Origin: Pohlia nutans
Lineage: Eukaryota; Streptophyta; Bryopsida; Bryales; Mniaceae
Length of the DNA: 64,000 bases
Assembly: GCA_022496805.1 (NCBI GenBank)
Contig: CM040093.1
Span: 9,014,213-9,078,212, forward strand
Direction: 5' to 3'
Shown: positions 45,289-64,000 of the stretch, piece after piece
How positions within the stretch are numbered: position 1 is the first letter of the stretch
Layout of the letters: each line of letters begins with the position of its first letter
The notes under the pieces: generated by a model
What the model was told of the DNA's origin: nothing
What the model saw: the letters and a program-made list of their open reading frames with translations, nothing else
The model's database searches: none
Translations under genes and position numbers: made by a program

Positions 45289-48200
45289 TGAAATATTTGT
45301 ATTTAATAAATCACCAATTTCAATCATTTTATTATCTGAATTAATTGAAAATAAGTCTATGAATACTCCGATGATGCTACTGATGATGCAAATTTATAAA
45401 ATTTTAATGATTAAAATTTCATATAATATCGTAATCATAAATGAGTTTCATTTTTTAGTTTAAATATAACATTATAGGGATAAATTGTTGTTATAATCCA
45501 TTACTTTAAAATGTAATAAAATGAAATTTGAATATTTTACAAAAAATCAAATGCATTTTTTTCTTTTAGGTGTATAAGTAACACTTAAAAACTATTAATA
45601 ATGTTGAAATGATTCGAACTTCAAAACTTTATTGTACATCTTGATCATAAAACAAAAATAAACAACATTAAAATTTTTATACTTTTACAATTTGAAGTTT
45701 TAGTATTATAAATATTATCTAATTTTTAAAATAAAAATATTATAATATTCTTTTGTTTCCATCAAATTGTATTATAATTAAATAAAAAATATAAAAATAT
45801 GTATATTAAAATTTATTATGATTTAAAAAAAAATTAATTTTTAATTTTATCAAGTTTTTATAGTTTTCATAAATTAAGCTTTGTTAAGTTTCTTGACAAG
45901 GCCACATTCATTTCCAAAAATAAAAAAATAATTCGTATCTACATTTTTTATACAAGTTTACATTTTTGACATTGAATTCTTTTGCAATAGAATTATTACA
46001 CTATTATTCTACAATTCCAAGGTGTATAAATAAACAGGTGATAAAAACTTGCAAAGTCTAATTGGATTTTGAATTTTGAATTTTTAAAGGATATGCGTGG
46101 CATATGTTAGTATTCTTATAGTTGTCCTACAATTGTATGTAGTAAAGGAAAATGAATTACACTCATATTTATTGCAAAAAAAATAAATTGAAATGTTGAT
46201 GATTTTAATTTTGATGTGCTCTGCCATAGCTATATAAACAATTTGGACAAGGGTTTTAATTTGTATATATATTGTATGGTAATTCATATCAAATCAAATT
46301 TAAACAATAAACAATACATAAATATATTAAAACATTTAAAATTTAAAAGGCTCTCTATACATATTTTTTAATAAAATTTATCATATTGAATATCGAATTG
46401 AATAAAAATTTCAACCATTTACAGAAAGTAAAAAACTAGCATTTATGTGATATTATTTGATTACATTCAAAAACTAGCATAAATATGAATATTGATTAAT
46501 GTTGATTAACATTTCTAAGATTTTTATTTTTAGCAATAGAAGATTTTGATACGTATAACAAATTTATATTACAAGGAACACAAGACTTAATTTTAAATTA
46601 TATTAATAGGTGTATTCTTTTAAAAATTCATGTAAAAGGGAAAAAAATTAACTATAAATATATATTCCAATTGTATTTCTAATATATGATTGCATTTTAT
46701 TTTATAAAAATATTATAAACGATAGCTTTTATTTTATGAAAAAACGTAAATGATATTTTTTATTTTATGAAAACAAGTAAATAGTAATTTTTATTTTATA
46801 AAAAAATTTAAATGATAATTTTTATTTAATCAATTATTTATATATTAAATGAAATATTCCAATGAAAAGAGAATACCCTTCAAGCGTTGATTTTTCGAAA
46901 CAATTATCTCAATTTCACATTAAAGAAAAATTGTTCAACTATTGATTATTTCTAATTACTACAAGTTATATGTAACCCATTCAAATTCCAAAAAATATAA
47001 ACTACGCCATTCATTTATTGGAATCAATGAAATCACATTGGATTGTATTGATTTCATCAATACATACAATCTTCTAATCTATATGTATTTATGTATATGC
47101 GTATGTATAATATATATGTATATGTATTTTGGTATATGCGTTAATTCAAATAGTGTAAATTGTTTTATTTTTAAAAAGAGATAAACTAATATTTTATAAA
47201 TTTCAAATTTGTATGAAACAATAAATTATACATATTTGTATTCTACAAAAAAAACTCATTATTTTTAATTTTCAAGTAATCATGATTTTATTTTCTTTTA
47301 ATGATCAAATTTTTAGCTTAAAATTTAAATTCTAGGTATCATTTAAACATTAAAAGATACATATGATTTTTTTAAGGAAAACTGTATTAAAATTTTCACG
47401 ATATAATTTGATTGATGCAATGACAAGTTATTTGTATGAGTTTTATTAATTAAATTAAAAATCAACAACAATGAGGAAAATCCATTTAATAAAGAAATAA
47501 AAATATTACATTTAAATTTGGAATAATATATTTAATGAATTTAACTATACTTTATATTAAACATTATAAACATGATGATACTTAATTAACATATAAACAT
47601 GTACGTTCAAAATCTAATTATAAATAATAGATTATGTAATCAATAAATATTACTAACTTTATTCAAATTAAATTTCAAAAAATAAAGTATCAAAGGCATT
47701 AATGATTTCAATGGTCTAAAAGCACCAAGAGTTCTATAGCCTAAACTTGAATTTAGCACTTAAAGACTTGAACAATACAAGCTAATTCATCATAAAATTA
47801 AACGCTCTTTGAAGACTACTAATTTATTTTTTTTAATTACCAAAATTTTCATAGAAAATGTAAGACATCTTCATAATTAGATCTGGCCAAAAATAATGTC
47901 ATTTGAGTTCTTTCAAAATCTTCAAAAGGGTCTCTAATATTAAAACAATGTATTATTTCAAGTTTCAACTTTATACTTTTGAAATTAAATTCAAGATAAT
48001 TATTTGCTTGTGATTTTGTCAAATCTAATGCGGATAATTTATTCCATTTTATTCATTTAAAATTTTAACTTTAATTAATTTATTATTATTGTGAAGCGTT
48101 ATACTTGTGGGATTGACTTCAATTCTATTGACCATATAGAATATACTTCTTAGAGTTTGACTTAGCACCTATAGGCTCTAGCATTTAAGAATTGATTACT

Positions 48201-49650
48201 ACTACATTTATATTTTAAATTTGATCATGGGTCTTTGCAAGGTATAGTTGTTCTAATATACATCAGTGCATTTTGAAAGTATTTTAGTCTTCAAATGGCT
48301 ATAAAATAAAAACAAACCAACATTTCTCATATTCATTTTTTTAAAATTAATTATTCTTCCAATCTAAGGCAATATTGTAATATATAAACACATGGATTCA
48401 AACATATATAAACATTGAATATTTAAAATTGAAATTGTCTACAAAGGACACTTTAATCCTTTAAAGCCCAAAGTCAAGTCGATCGTGTTTAGTAGGTTAA
48501 TTTTTGAAAGGATCCAACAATGTACGTAATAGCAAATTTCAAGTATTTACAGGTGTATTGATAATTGATTTTAGATTGCAACTAAATCCTTTCTCATTCA
48601 AATCACAATAGAAAGAAGGGTATCTTTTTAATCCCATCAAATCAAAAATGGACACTTTCATATTTATCCACCTTCCCAATGACATCTTGGAAAACATATG
48701 TAATTTTATTTATTAATATATATATAATTTTAGAATTCATCAAATAGGTTCCTCTACAATCCACTATTTAATTTCATATATTAATCTGTGGAGTGCATAT
48801 TTTTAGTCAACAACAATCAAAATACAAATTTGGAAACATTGCTATTTACACAATTATGTTGAATTTTGGATCCTATAATTGCATATTTGACCAAACTCCA
48901 ATGATCCCAGTCCATTTATTTTATTGGATAGATAAGAATTTGAATATTAAATCTATTCTACGTTATTTATGTCACAAAAAATAAAATGTAACTGCTTTAG
49001 TCCCCTTCAGATCACAAAGAATTAATGCAACTCTAAAATAGTAAAATCAAAACTACAATCTAATTTAAAAATTGTATGAAAAATCCATATTTTTATTATA
49101 GAACTTTAATTTAATCCCTACAATTTCTAAAATCTATATTGTGGTTTTTGGAATTTTTTCAATTAGCACAAATTAACTTTTCTATTATTTTGGAACCCAA
49201 TTAATTTTTTTGAATATGAAAAATTCACCAAAATTTTCTTGTAAAAATTGCTTGCAATTTTCCGGATTATGATGAATTTTTATGATCATAACATTCAGTA
49301 GCAAGGTTGGCTTTGCCCTAGGCCCTTAACAAATATCAAAAATATTCTTCATCATATAGACAGAGCTATTAGTAGCTACTCCGATTTATAAGAATCTGCA
49401 AATATTGGGAACCTGTAGTTGCAAGTGAACATCACATTCTTTAGGTATACAAGGATTATGAATGGCAACTTGTTCAAGTTGTATGACCTTATGAACATTT
49501 TCAATTAGCTAGTCAAATTGAATATTTAACTAGATTCAACAACCTAAATTAGGGCCTTTTTCTTCATCAAATTGGAGCATCTTCGTATCCAAATGGTAGA
49601 ATGTGTTATAAATTCACTAGATATCTTCCATGTTATCTAAAAGATCATAC
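45289..49650. other. Very AT-rich intergenic DNA
   Basis: The SF1 3' UTR occupies the beginning, with an AATAAA at about 45,303. The remaining 4 kb has the lowest GC content in the window and only short frames. An isolated CATAACATTCAGTAGC at 49,287 matches the end of MITE family L, but no second end was found. No gene, RNA or other repeat recognised. Confidence 0.6.
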
Positions 49651-49966
49651 TGATGGGTTGAATTGTAATACTCTAAGTGTAATGATTTTTGGATTTTTTT
49701 GGTTGCCTAATATTATGAATTTATTTTTCAAGAGTACTTTTAGACTAAAATCTTCAAATTTATTGGTGCATCACTGCAACATGAGATGAGGCATAAAAAT
49801 TTCACAAATCATCCCCTTTATAATCAAATCGCACATGCACAATGCTAACTTCCCATAAAATCTACCGTAAACATTTCACGTTGCAAAAAGATCACTACGG
49901 ATGAGAAAACGGGAAGTGATTCTGTACACCAAGCATTTTCTGCATGGTAAGGCAGTTAGGAGTTAA
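49651..49966. mobile_element. TTAA-bounded MITE, family A, 5'-truncated copy
   Basis: About 316 bp matching the distal half of family A (from TGATGGGTTGAATTG to GGCAGTTAGGAG-TTAA). The other end is missing and the sequence is more diverged than in the full copies. Confidence 0.7.
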
Positions 49967-50075
49967 GGATTAAATATTATATTAATCTAAAATGTTAGAT
50001 AATATAGAATCTATCCTTAACAAGGGTAAAGTATTCGTATCACTATGATTGTCTTATGGGCAATTTCTTGAGACC

Positions 50076-50652
50076 TTAACCTCTAACCGCCCAACCATGC
50101 ATATTTTGCATGATGTACGGATTTGAAATCCGTTTTCTCATCCATCATGCACTTTTTGCAATGTGGATTTTTTACTAAAATTTTTATGGGAAGTTAGCTT
50201 CATGCATGTGTGACCCGATTAGAAAGGGGATGATGTATGAAATTTTTATGCCTCATTTCATGTTGTGGCATTCCACCCAAAATTTTGAAGATTTTAGTCT
50301 AAAAGTGCTCTTGAAAAAAGTCAACTACTAAAATTAAGCAACCAAAAAATCTCCTAAAATCACTACACTTAGAGTATTACATTTCAACCCATCCCAAAAA
50401 ATTTCATTCATAGATTGTCAATATCTTATTCGTAATCGAATTACAAAAGAATTTTGAATTTTATGTTTCAAATTTTATACAAAAATATTGGTGATTGCAA
50501 CCACATATTTAATTATATAAATAGAATCTAAAATTCATAATGTACAACTTTTATTCATACATCAAGTTCAAAATATGCCTCTTAGTTGCATTTTATAATG
50601 TATCTTTGCAATTCTCCAAATCTGGAGAGGGTTGTAGGCATTTAGGGGTTAA
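50076..50652. mobile_element. TTAA-bounded MITE, family A, copy 3
   Basis: A full 577-bp copy bounded by TTAA (50076-50079, 50649-50652), starting CCTCTAACCGCCC and ending GGCATTTAGGGG. Same orientation as copy 1. Confidence 0.85.
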
Positions 50653-51373
50653 GTGATTTAAGCAACTTCCACTTTGAAAATTCGGCATTAAAGGTAGCAC
50701 GTGCCATCTTGGGTCTTGGTAGCCAAATTGATAGCACTTCTCCAAACAGACTCTCCATTCACGTTGCCCCTTCGGGCTAGAGTTACTCTCTCTCTTGAAA
50801 ATTCATAAATTCACAATAATTACATAACTAATTAACAAAAAACCCAATTTTTTTTTAAAAAATTAATATTTTAATTTTAAATCATCATTTTCAACGATTA
50901 CACCAAAATCACCATATACTATGGTCCACGGTATTTACGAGAGGCTTTACTAATAATTGTTCTTTTAAAATATTGTGGTAAAATTCATCCAAATTGAATA
51001 AAACTTTGTTTAAAAGTGATGAAAATTTGTTAAATGGACGAATCTACCCACGCCATTCACGCACCAACAAAAATATTCTACCTTGAAAAAGTGCCCCCCA
51101 ACTATGCGGAATTGCTTACATGACGGTTTTAGGTGTTTGGTGCAACTTACATCGTCGCTCTCCGCCGTAGGATGAGCTCGATCAAGATGAACGGGCCAGA
51201 TGACGCAAGGCCCTCGCCCTCAGCAGAGACGCTTAGGAGAGCGTCTGCTTCCCAGAGTGCAGCCTTTTGCTCCTCTTGCACAGATCGATCGTTTTGTTTC
51301 GTTTCGCTGGTCCCGATCGGCAGGCATTGTGCATTTGCAGAGCGCCAGGCCTAGTCACATTGTTCTTGCAGCC
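50653..51373 (+). promoter_or_regulatory. Upstream region of TIM9
   Basis: GC content rises near 51,130, consistent with a promoter and 5' UTR. TIM9 exon 1 is open upstream to 51,200, so an N-terminally longer protein is formally possible. No certain core element was identified. Confidence 0.4.
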
Positions 51374-52388
51374 ATGGAGGCGGCCGATTTTGAAGCGTTG
51401 CCGGAGGAGGACAAGCACCGCATGTCCACCATGATCGACCATCTTCAAGTCCGCGACAGGTCAAGTCCACCCACTGCTTCCTCTACTTCTTCTTCTTCTC
51501 TTTCATCCTCCCTTTCTCTTACATTCGTCTCGATTCTGTGATTGATGACTGTGATGTTGTGAGGGATTAGTTGGTTTTAGGGTTTTATAATGCGGCCTTC
51601 AGTTTCTTCAGTGTGGTTGATTGTCCTTTTTCGTAATGTGAAGATCTTAAGCGTAAGTAAGTGGCAGAGGTTTTTTGATCGAATTAGTGGCGGGTGATGT
51701 TGTGAGGGATTAGTTGGTTTTAGGGTTTTGTAATGCGGCCTTCAGTTTCTTGAGTGTGGTTAATTGTTCTTTTTCGCAATGTGAAGATCTTAAGCGTAAG
51801 CAAGTGGCTGGGGTTTTTTGATCGAATTAGTGGCGGGTGATGTTGTGAGGGAATAGTTGGTTTTCAGCTTTTAGGGTTTCGTAACGTGGGGTAGTGTGGT
51901 TAGATATTCTTTTCCCTTTAGATCTTCTAAGAGTTTGGTGTGAGTGTGGCGTATACTATGGAATTATGATCTAGGGTTTAGTGAACCCTAAACCGGGATA
52001 TTGTGGGAGTTTACAAATTTTGGTTTTTGGTGGTGTTGGAGGTTCTCTTTTTGGGATTGTTCATTGGAGTGAAGTTTGTATCTTAGGGTTTCCATTTTAG
52101 CGCTTGCATTCTTGAATGAAAAGGCGGTGTGTTAGGGTTTAATAATGAAAGTCAGTGACACCATCAATTTCTGACCCGGGTTTTCTTGTGGGTTGTTCCA
52201 GCTTGAAGATGTACAATTCCTTGGTAGAGAGATGCTTCTGTCATTGTGTGGAGAGTTTCCGGAGGAAGACTTTGGACAAGCAAGAAGAGACCTGTGTCAA
52301 GCGGTGTGCTGAGAAATACTTGAAGCATTCCATGCGGGTTAGCATGCGCTTCGCAGAATTAAACCAGGGTGCCCCTACACCTGACTAG
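51374..52388 (+). CDS. TIM9: Mitochondrial import chaperone TIM9
   Basis: Two exons, 51374-51459 and 52202-52388, joined in phase 2 through GT-AG borders, encode 90 residues, close to the usual length of plant Tim9. The twin CX3C signature is present (C40-C44 and C60-C64), with an extra Cys at position 42. LPEEDK near the N-terminus and the MRFAELNQ C-terminus are also family hallmarks. With Tim10, Tim9 forms the intermembrane-space chaperone hexamer that carries membrane-protein precursors to TIM22 and SAM. The chosen ATG lies in a good context (GCAGCCATGG) and fits the family length; an in-frame upstream ATG at 51,200 would add 58 residues and looks unlikely. The 742-nt intron contains a 143-bp tandem duplication. 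Confidence 0.92.
51551..51880. repeat. 143-bp tandem duplication in the TIM9 intron
   Basis: Units start GTGATGTTGTGAGGG at 51551, 51694 and 51837, an exact 143-bp period. Two full copies differ at only a few sites; the third stops after about 40 bp. A recent duplication. Confidence 0.9.
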
Positions 52389-54109
52389 GTGTGTTACGTG
52401 AGATTTACATCTACTGTGTTGCTCTAGTTTTCTAGTGACAGACTCAAATTCCTACAGGGTGATAGTGGATCTACTACTGCTACTACTTGACACCTTAATT
52501 AATTTTTGTGGTGCTCTTTTCTTCGACTTGTGAATTGTCGAACTATGTTTCCTTCCAAGTGTATTAGCTTCTAGAAGCACAGGACGTGAGAGATTTTGAA
52601 AGCATGGATGCAGCAGAGGATTTTGTTGCATCAGCTTCTTGTTTCCAGGACTTGCGTGAAATTTTACCAAGAGGTTTCAAAGAGTATCATGAATTAGACA
52701 CTTGAATTCAATGCAACATAGAATCAGAGAGTCCCAACTTTGTTTTGACCTTTCCAAATATTATCATGGTCCAAATCTTTGATGGTACCTAGTATTTCAT
52801 ACGATAATCATTTTTGTTGAGGGTTTGCAAAACCGTAATGGATTGAAATAATACTCTACATTAAACTCTATTTTCACAGCTTTCCAAATACACCTTTTGT
52901 TGTGCACATCGGTGATAGTTTTTCAACGATTTCACGAATGATCAAAGTTGTCTCTTGTGCACGTTGGTGATTTTTTCTTACTTTTTCACAGATTATCAAA
53001 GCTGTGTCTTTTGTACACAGTTTCCATACATGCCATAGCCTATGCATACAATCAAAAGTCTTTGAACTACACTGATATCACCATCTATTTTTGAACGGCC
53101 ATGCTAGTGATTATTTTCCCAAAATACTGTGGTAAAATTCATCCAAATTTGATGGATGAAACATTACCCAAATGGATGAAACATTACCCAAATGGATGAA
53201 ACATTGTTCAAACAGATGAGAATGTCCAAAATGGATAAATGTACTCACCACAACATTTATCCACCCAGAGTATATGCTGATTTCAGTGTAATGATGATGT
53301 ATGAATTTTTTTCTGGATTATTTGGTAGTTGGTACAGTGCAAATTAATTCAAAATACAAAAGTTAAATTTTTCGAGAATCACATAAGATTCTTGAGCCCT
53401 TGCAAGTGTTCACCCTTTTACTTGCACTGCATGAAAGTTAAAATATTCAAAACATGTTATGGGCTAATGTGGACTTTCAACTCTCCACCATTCTGTAGGT
53501 AAAGAATTAGGTGAAAAATTACGTGGCATGTCCAATATTCCACAATCCACTACAGCGATTCTCATGAAACGATGCTTATTCATAGGTACAGCTTACAAGG
53601 GCTAAAGAACCTTATGTTTTTCAAAAAAAGTTCTTTATAATAGAAGCTTGGATAATACTTATACGATAGTGTTAAAATAAGATTATTCAACACATTAGAA
53701 TTCGTACGAACTGAAAGTCCAGTGTACACATGGTTTCGGAAACATGAACGCGTGATAGATCATATAATATGCAAATTTAGGAGAAAAAAAGAACATATGG
53801 CCTGACAATTGCAGGCTGTGAGAGGACCTAATGTGAGTTGCAAACGAGAGTTACTATACAATATTCTCCTTCTTCCAAAGGTGCAGCCTAACTGCCGTCT
53901 TCCAAAGGACTGGAAACTTCCCTGTACATGATCTTTCATAAGGTGGTAGTCTGGATCAACACATTCAGAGAATAGAAATACGAGCATCCTGGAAGATTGA
54001 TCATGAGGTTCAGGTGAACGAAAACCAGGGGAATGCTAAAGACACTCCAAGTGAAAAATACTTCCCCAAAGAGCCCAGGCAAACCGAAATTGTAGGATGT
54101 TTTTAAGGC
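52389..54109. other. Intergenic DNA between TIM9 and MCM3 (convergent 3' ends)
   Basis: TIM9 and MCM3 converge here. A 20-bp tandem repeat (GGATGAAACATTACCCAAAT, about 2.5 copies) lies at 53,150-53,205. The DNA near it (TGGTAAAATTCATCCAAATT) also occurs near 50,980, a weak dispersed repeat. No gene recognised. Confidence 0.55.
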
Positions 54110-61563
<7,454 letters not shown>

Positions 61564-62113
61564 AGCTGCGCAATGACCAAGGAATCCTTTCCGCCTCCAA
61601 GCTCTTTCTTGTTAAACCCCCTCGCCCAGAATGCAATTTTTTTAGAATGGTGAAGACGATGGCTGCATCTCAGTGATTTCGACAACCCTGAATCTAAAAA
61701 CCGGGCAAACCCTGAATCCCAAACTCTGCAATAAGCCCGGAATCCGAACCCGCAAGCGTCTGCAACGGACATGGACATGGACATGAATGCGGCACTTCAG
61801 CCTTGGCTATGGCGTCGCTCTCGTTTGGTCGCCAACGCCAGTTTTTGGCGCCAAATCTTCTGTCCAACTAGGACATTCGTCCGTTCCGCCCATTTCATCC
61901 AGGTCGTCTAATTCATCCATTTTGTCGTCAGTTTTGAAGGAGATGAGGACCTTTGAGGTATGGCAACCTCAATTATGCAGAATAATTTTGCTTTATCAGT
62001 CTTTATACTTCTGGCACAATATGATTACCGTACAAAAAGGTCAGACTCAGACATGAATAACGATTGTATAAATTCCTATGAATTTTGAAATTTTGTGGAA
62101 ATTAGAGCCATCC
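61564..62113 (-). promoter_or_regulatory. MCM3 promoter region with E2F-type palindrome
   Basis: The palindrome TTTGGCGCCAAA at 61,844-61,855 contains two overlapping E2F sites (TTTGGCGC on each strand), about 280 bp upstream of the start codon. MCM genes are established E2F targets at G1/S in plants and animals. No TATA box was identified. Short plus-strand frames here are not considered genes. Confidence 0.65.
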
Positions 62114-62342
62114 TTAACCCCTAATAGACCAAGAAACCTCATTTTTTATTTAGCAATTTTAAGTAGGTCCTATATGAACTTTTTTTTGGTTTAAATTCAT
62201 TTATTTTTCAACTGACATCTGCAATGTTCTTCACTAATTGTGATGATATAAAATTTAGTCATTTGTGAATGATGTTTTTCCCAATACTATCGATTGAATT
62301 TATCATTTAAAAACCATGGACCCTTGATCCTTTATAGGTTAA
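62114..62342. mobile_element. TTAA-bounded MITE, family B, copy 5
   Basis: A 229-bp, more diverged copy bounded by TTAA (62114-62117, 62339-62342), starting CCCCTAATAGACCAAG and ending in CTTGATCCTTTATAGG. Confidence 0.82.
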
Positions 62343-63084
62343 AATTGTGTAAATGGAGATTGTTGACCTTGTGTTGGGCAAAATAACAAGTTGATTTGAC
62401 CATGTTTAGTAAACAAAATGGAGGTGAGTCATATGACTTTCGATTTTAAGAATAACTTTATTACTAGCACGTATTTTTTTCAATATTGTATGGGGAACCA
62501 CACTCATAACAAAGAGCACCCTACTTTGTTGTGTCAAAATACATAAAGTTTATTTTTAGATTCTCCTTCACTCTTTCTCCTTTAAAAATTAAAAAAATTA
62601 AAAGAATTTATTTAGACACCAAGGTCCCGAACTAGATTGTCAAATATTAATATGGTACAACAATTAAGGTGAAAAAGAAGTTTGACAAGTTGAGTGAAAT
62701 TTTTCATTGAAATTGAGGACATGTCTTTTTCAAAGTTTATCTTGCATTTTTAAGGAACTCGTCAAAATACAATTCATTCAATATTAAGTTAATGAAATTT
62801 GTATATTGTACCCAACCGTCATGGTTGGCATCTCATGCCAAATAATTTTTATTTTTTTTGCCAAAACAAATGTCAAATTATGTGAACGTTCTTCAAGATT
62901 CTCTTTTTTCACCATACAAAATAGATTCTTTTGAATAAATAGTTTTTTTTAAGATTTGGGCTTTTCTTCTTATAATTAATTTTTGCCAACCTTGACAGTT
63001 GTGTACGGTAATGAAATTTACATGGAGAATGAATTGGAGTTTGTCAACTAATTTTTCATTTATTGTGCCAAAAAAATAGGAATC
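62343..63084. other. AT-rich intergenic DNA
   Basis: No gene or repeat recognised; short minus-strand frames only. Confidence 0.55.
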
Positions 63085-63649
63085 CCTAACCGCCCAACCA
63101 TGCATATTTTGCATGATGTACATATTTGAAATCCGTTTTCTCATCCATCATGCACTTTTTGCAGTGTGGATTTTTTACTGAAAATTTTATGGGAAATTAG
63201 CTTCGTGCATGTGTGATTCGATTAGAAAAGGGATGATTTGTGAAAATTTTATGCCTCATTTCATATTGTAGTGTTCCACCCAAAAATTCGAAGATTTTAT
63301 TTAAAAGTGCTCTTGAGAAAGTAAACTACTAAAATCAACCAACCAAAAAATCTCTAAAAATCACTACACTTAGAGTATTACATTTCAACCCATCACAACA
63401 AGTTTCATTCTTAGACCGTCAATATCTTATTCGTAATCAAATTTCAAGAGAATTTTAAATTTTAAGTTTCAAATTTTATAGAAAATATTGGTGATAGCAA
63501 TCGTAGGTCTATCCATATGAATAGAAACTAAAATTTATAATGTATAATTTTTATTCATTCACCAAATTTAAAATATCCTCTTAATTGCATTTTATAATGC
63601 ATCTTTGGAAAACAGCCAAATTTGGAGAGGGTGCAAACGTTTAGGGGTC
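63085..63649. mobile_element. TTAA-bounded MITE, family A, copy 4 (old)
   Basis: A nearly full family A copy starting CCCTAACCGCCC and ending ACGTTTAGGGG. The bordering TTAA sites have decayed (the right side reads TCAA), and the interior carries more substitutions than the other full copies. Confidence 0.78.
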
Positions 63650-64000
63650 AAAAAAAGAAGATTAAATTTATAATTCATTGAGTTACCTTGGTTTGGTTCT
63701 TTTTGTATAATGAAATTGTAAAGACATCGTTCCTCATTAGAAAAGAATGACATATCGACAATAGTATTTTATACCTTCAATTCAAATTGGAACCAAACCT
63801 AAGCAATTCAAGAGCATCATAAAGTACGAATACAAGATCGCAGAGAAGAGAAAATTTATCCTTTGACAAAAATACAAATATAAATAGTATTCCATGAGAT
63901 ACTTGTAGTAAGAGATATTGAATTTAAATTTTCAATTCATTTCATTGGTCATTTGGGTCCTTACATTCTTGTAAGAGCACCTCTTTGTGGTCATAGTAGA
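63650..64000. other. AT-rich intergenic DNA at the window end
   Basis: Nothing recognised. Confidence 0.5.

Noticed and set aside
61787..62056. 89-codon plus-strand frame upstream of MCM3 as a divergent gene
   Set aside because: No recognisable motif, and it overlaps the probable MCM3 promoter; a divergent transcript cannot be excluded but is not supported.

Overview
The window is nuclear DNA of a streptophyte, either a land plant (probably non-flowering) or a charophyte alga. The evidence is: spliced genes with GT-AG introns whose products match plant MCM3, TIM9, SF1 and a SAP30-domain protein; an intact plant-type Ty1/copia element; and very AT-rich intergenic DNA full of small non-autonomous DNA transposons. 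I cannot name the species from sequence alone.

Layout. 1-21 kb is gene-free and repeat-rich: short satellites at 3.1-3.8 kb, a complete copia retrotransposon at 3,982-9,448 on the minus strand with identical LTRs, and many MITEs. 21.9-23.7 kb holds a nine-exon plus-strand gene for a 246-residue protein with a GATA-like zinc finger, a PHD finger and a SAP30-type Sin3-binding domain. 24-37.7 kb is again intergenic, with nested and abutting MITEs. 37.8-45.3 kb holds a twelve-exon plus-strand gene for a branch-point-binding protein (SF1/BBP), 771 residues, without the RRM known from plant SF1. 45.3-49.6 kb is AT-rich and empty. 51.4-52.4 kb holds the two-exon TIM9 gene. 54.1-61.6 kb holds the seventeen-exon MCM3 gene (821 residues, minus strand), with an E2F-type palindrome upstream. 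The rest is MITEs and AT-rich DNA.

The genes do not form a pathway. They are unrelated housekeeping functions: replication licensing, splicing, mitochondrial import and chromatin repression.

The most notable content is the repeat landscape. At least fourteen elements share termini of the form CCCCTAAA and are bounded by TTAA, as expected of piggyBac-type (TTAA-specific) transposition. Some abut and share one TTAA. Four sit in MCM3 introns, one only four nucleotides past a 5' splice site. Two other families (four copies) have termini GGGTGA and clean, differing 4-bp target duplications. A PIF/Harbinger-like element with TTA duplication sits inside another MITE. The copia element has a primer-binding site matching the anticodon half of initiator tRNA-Met rather than the tRNA 3' end. 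All exon structures were deduced by hand from reading frame, splice sites and family similarity; no alignment was run.
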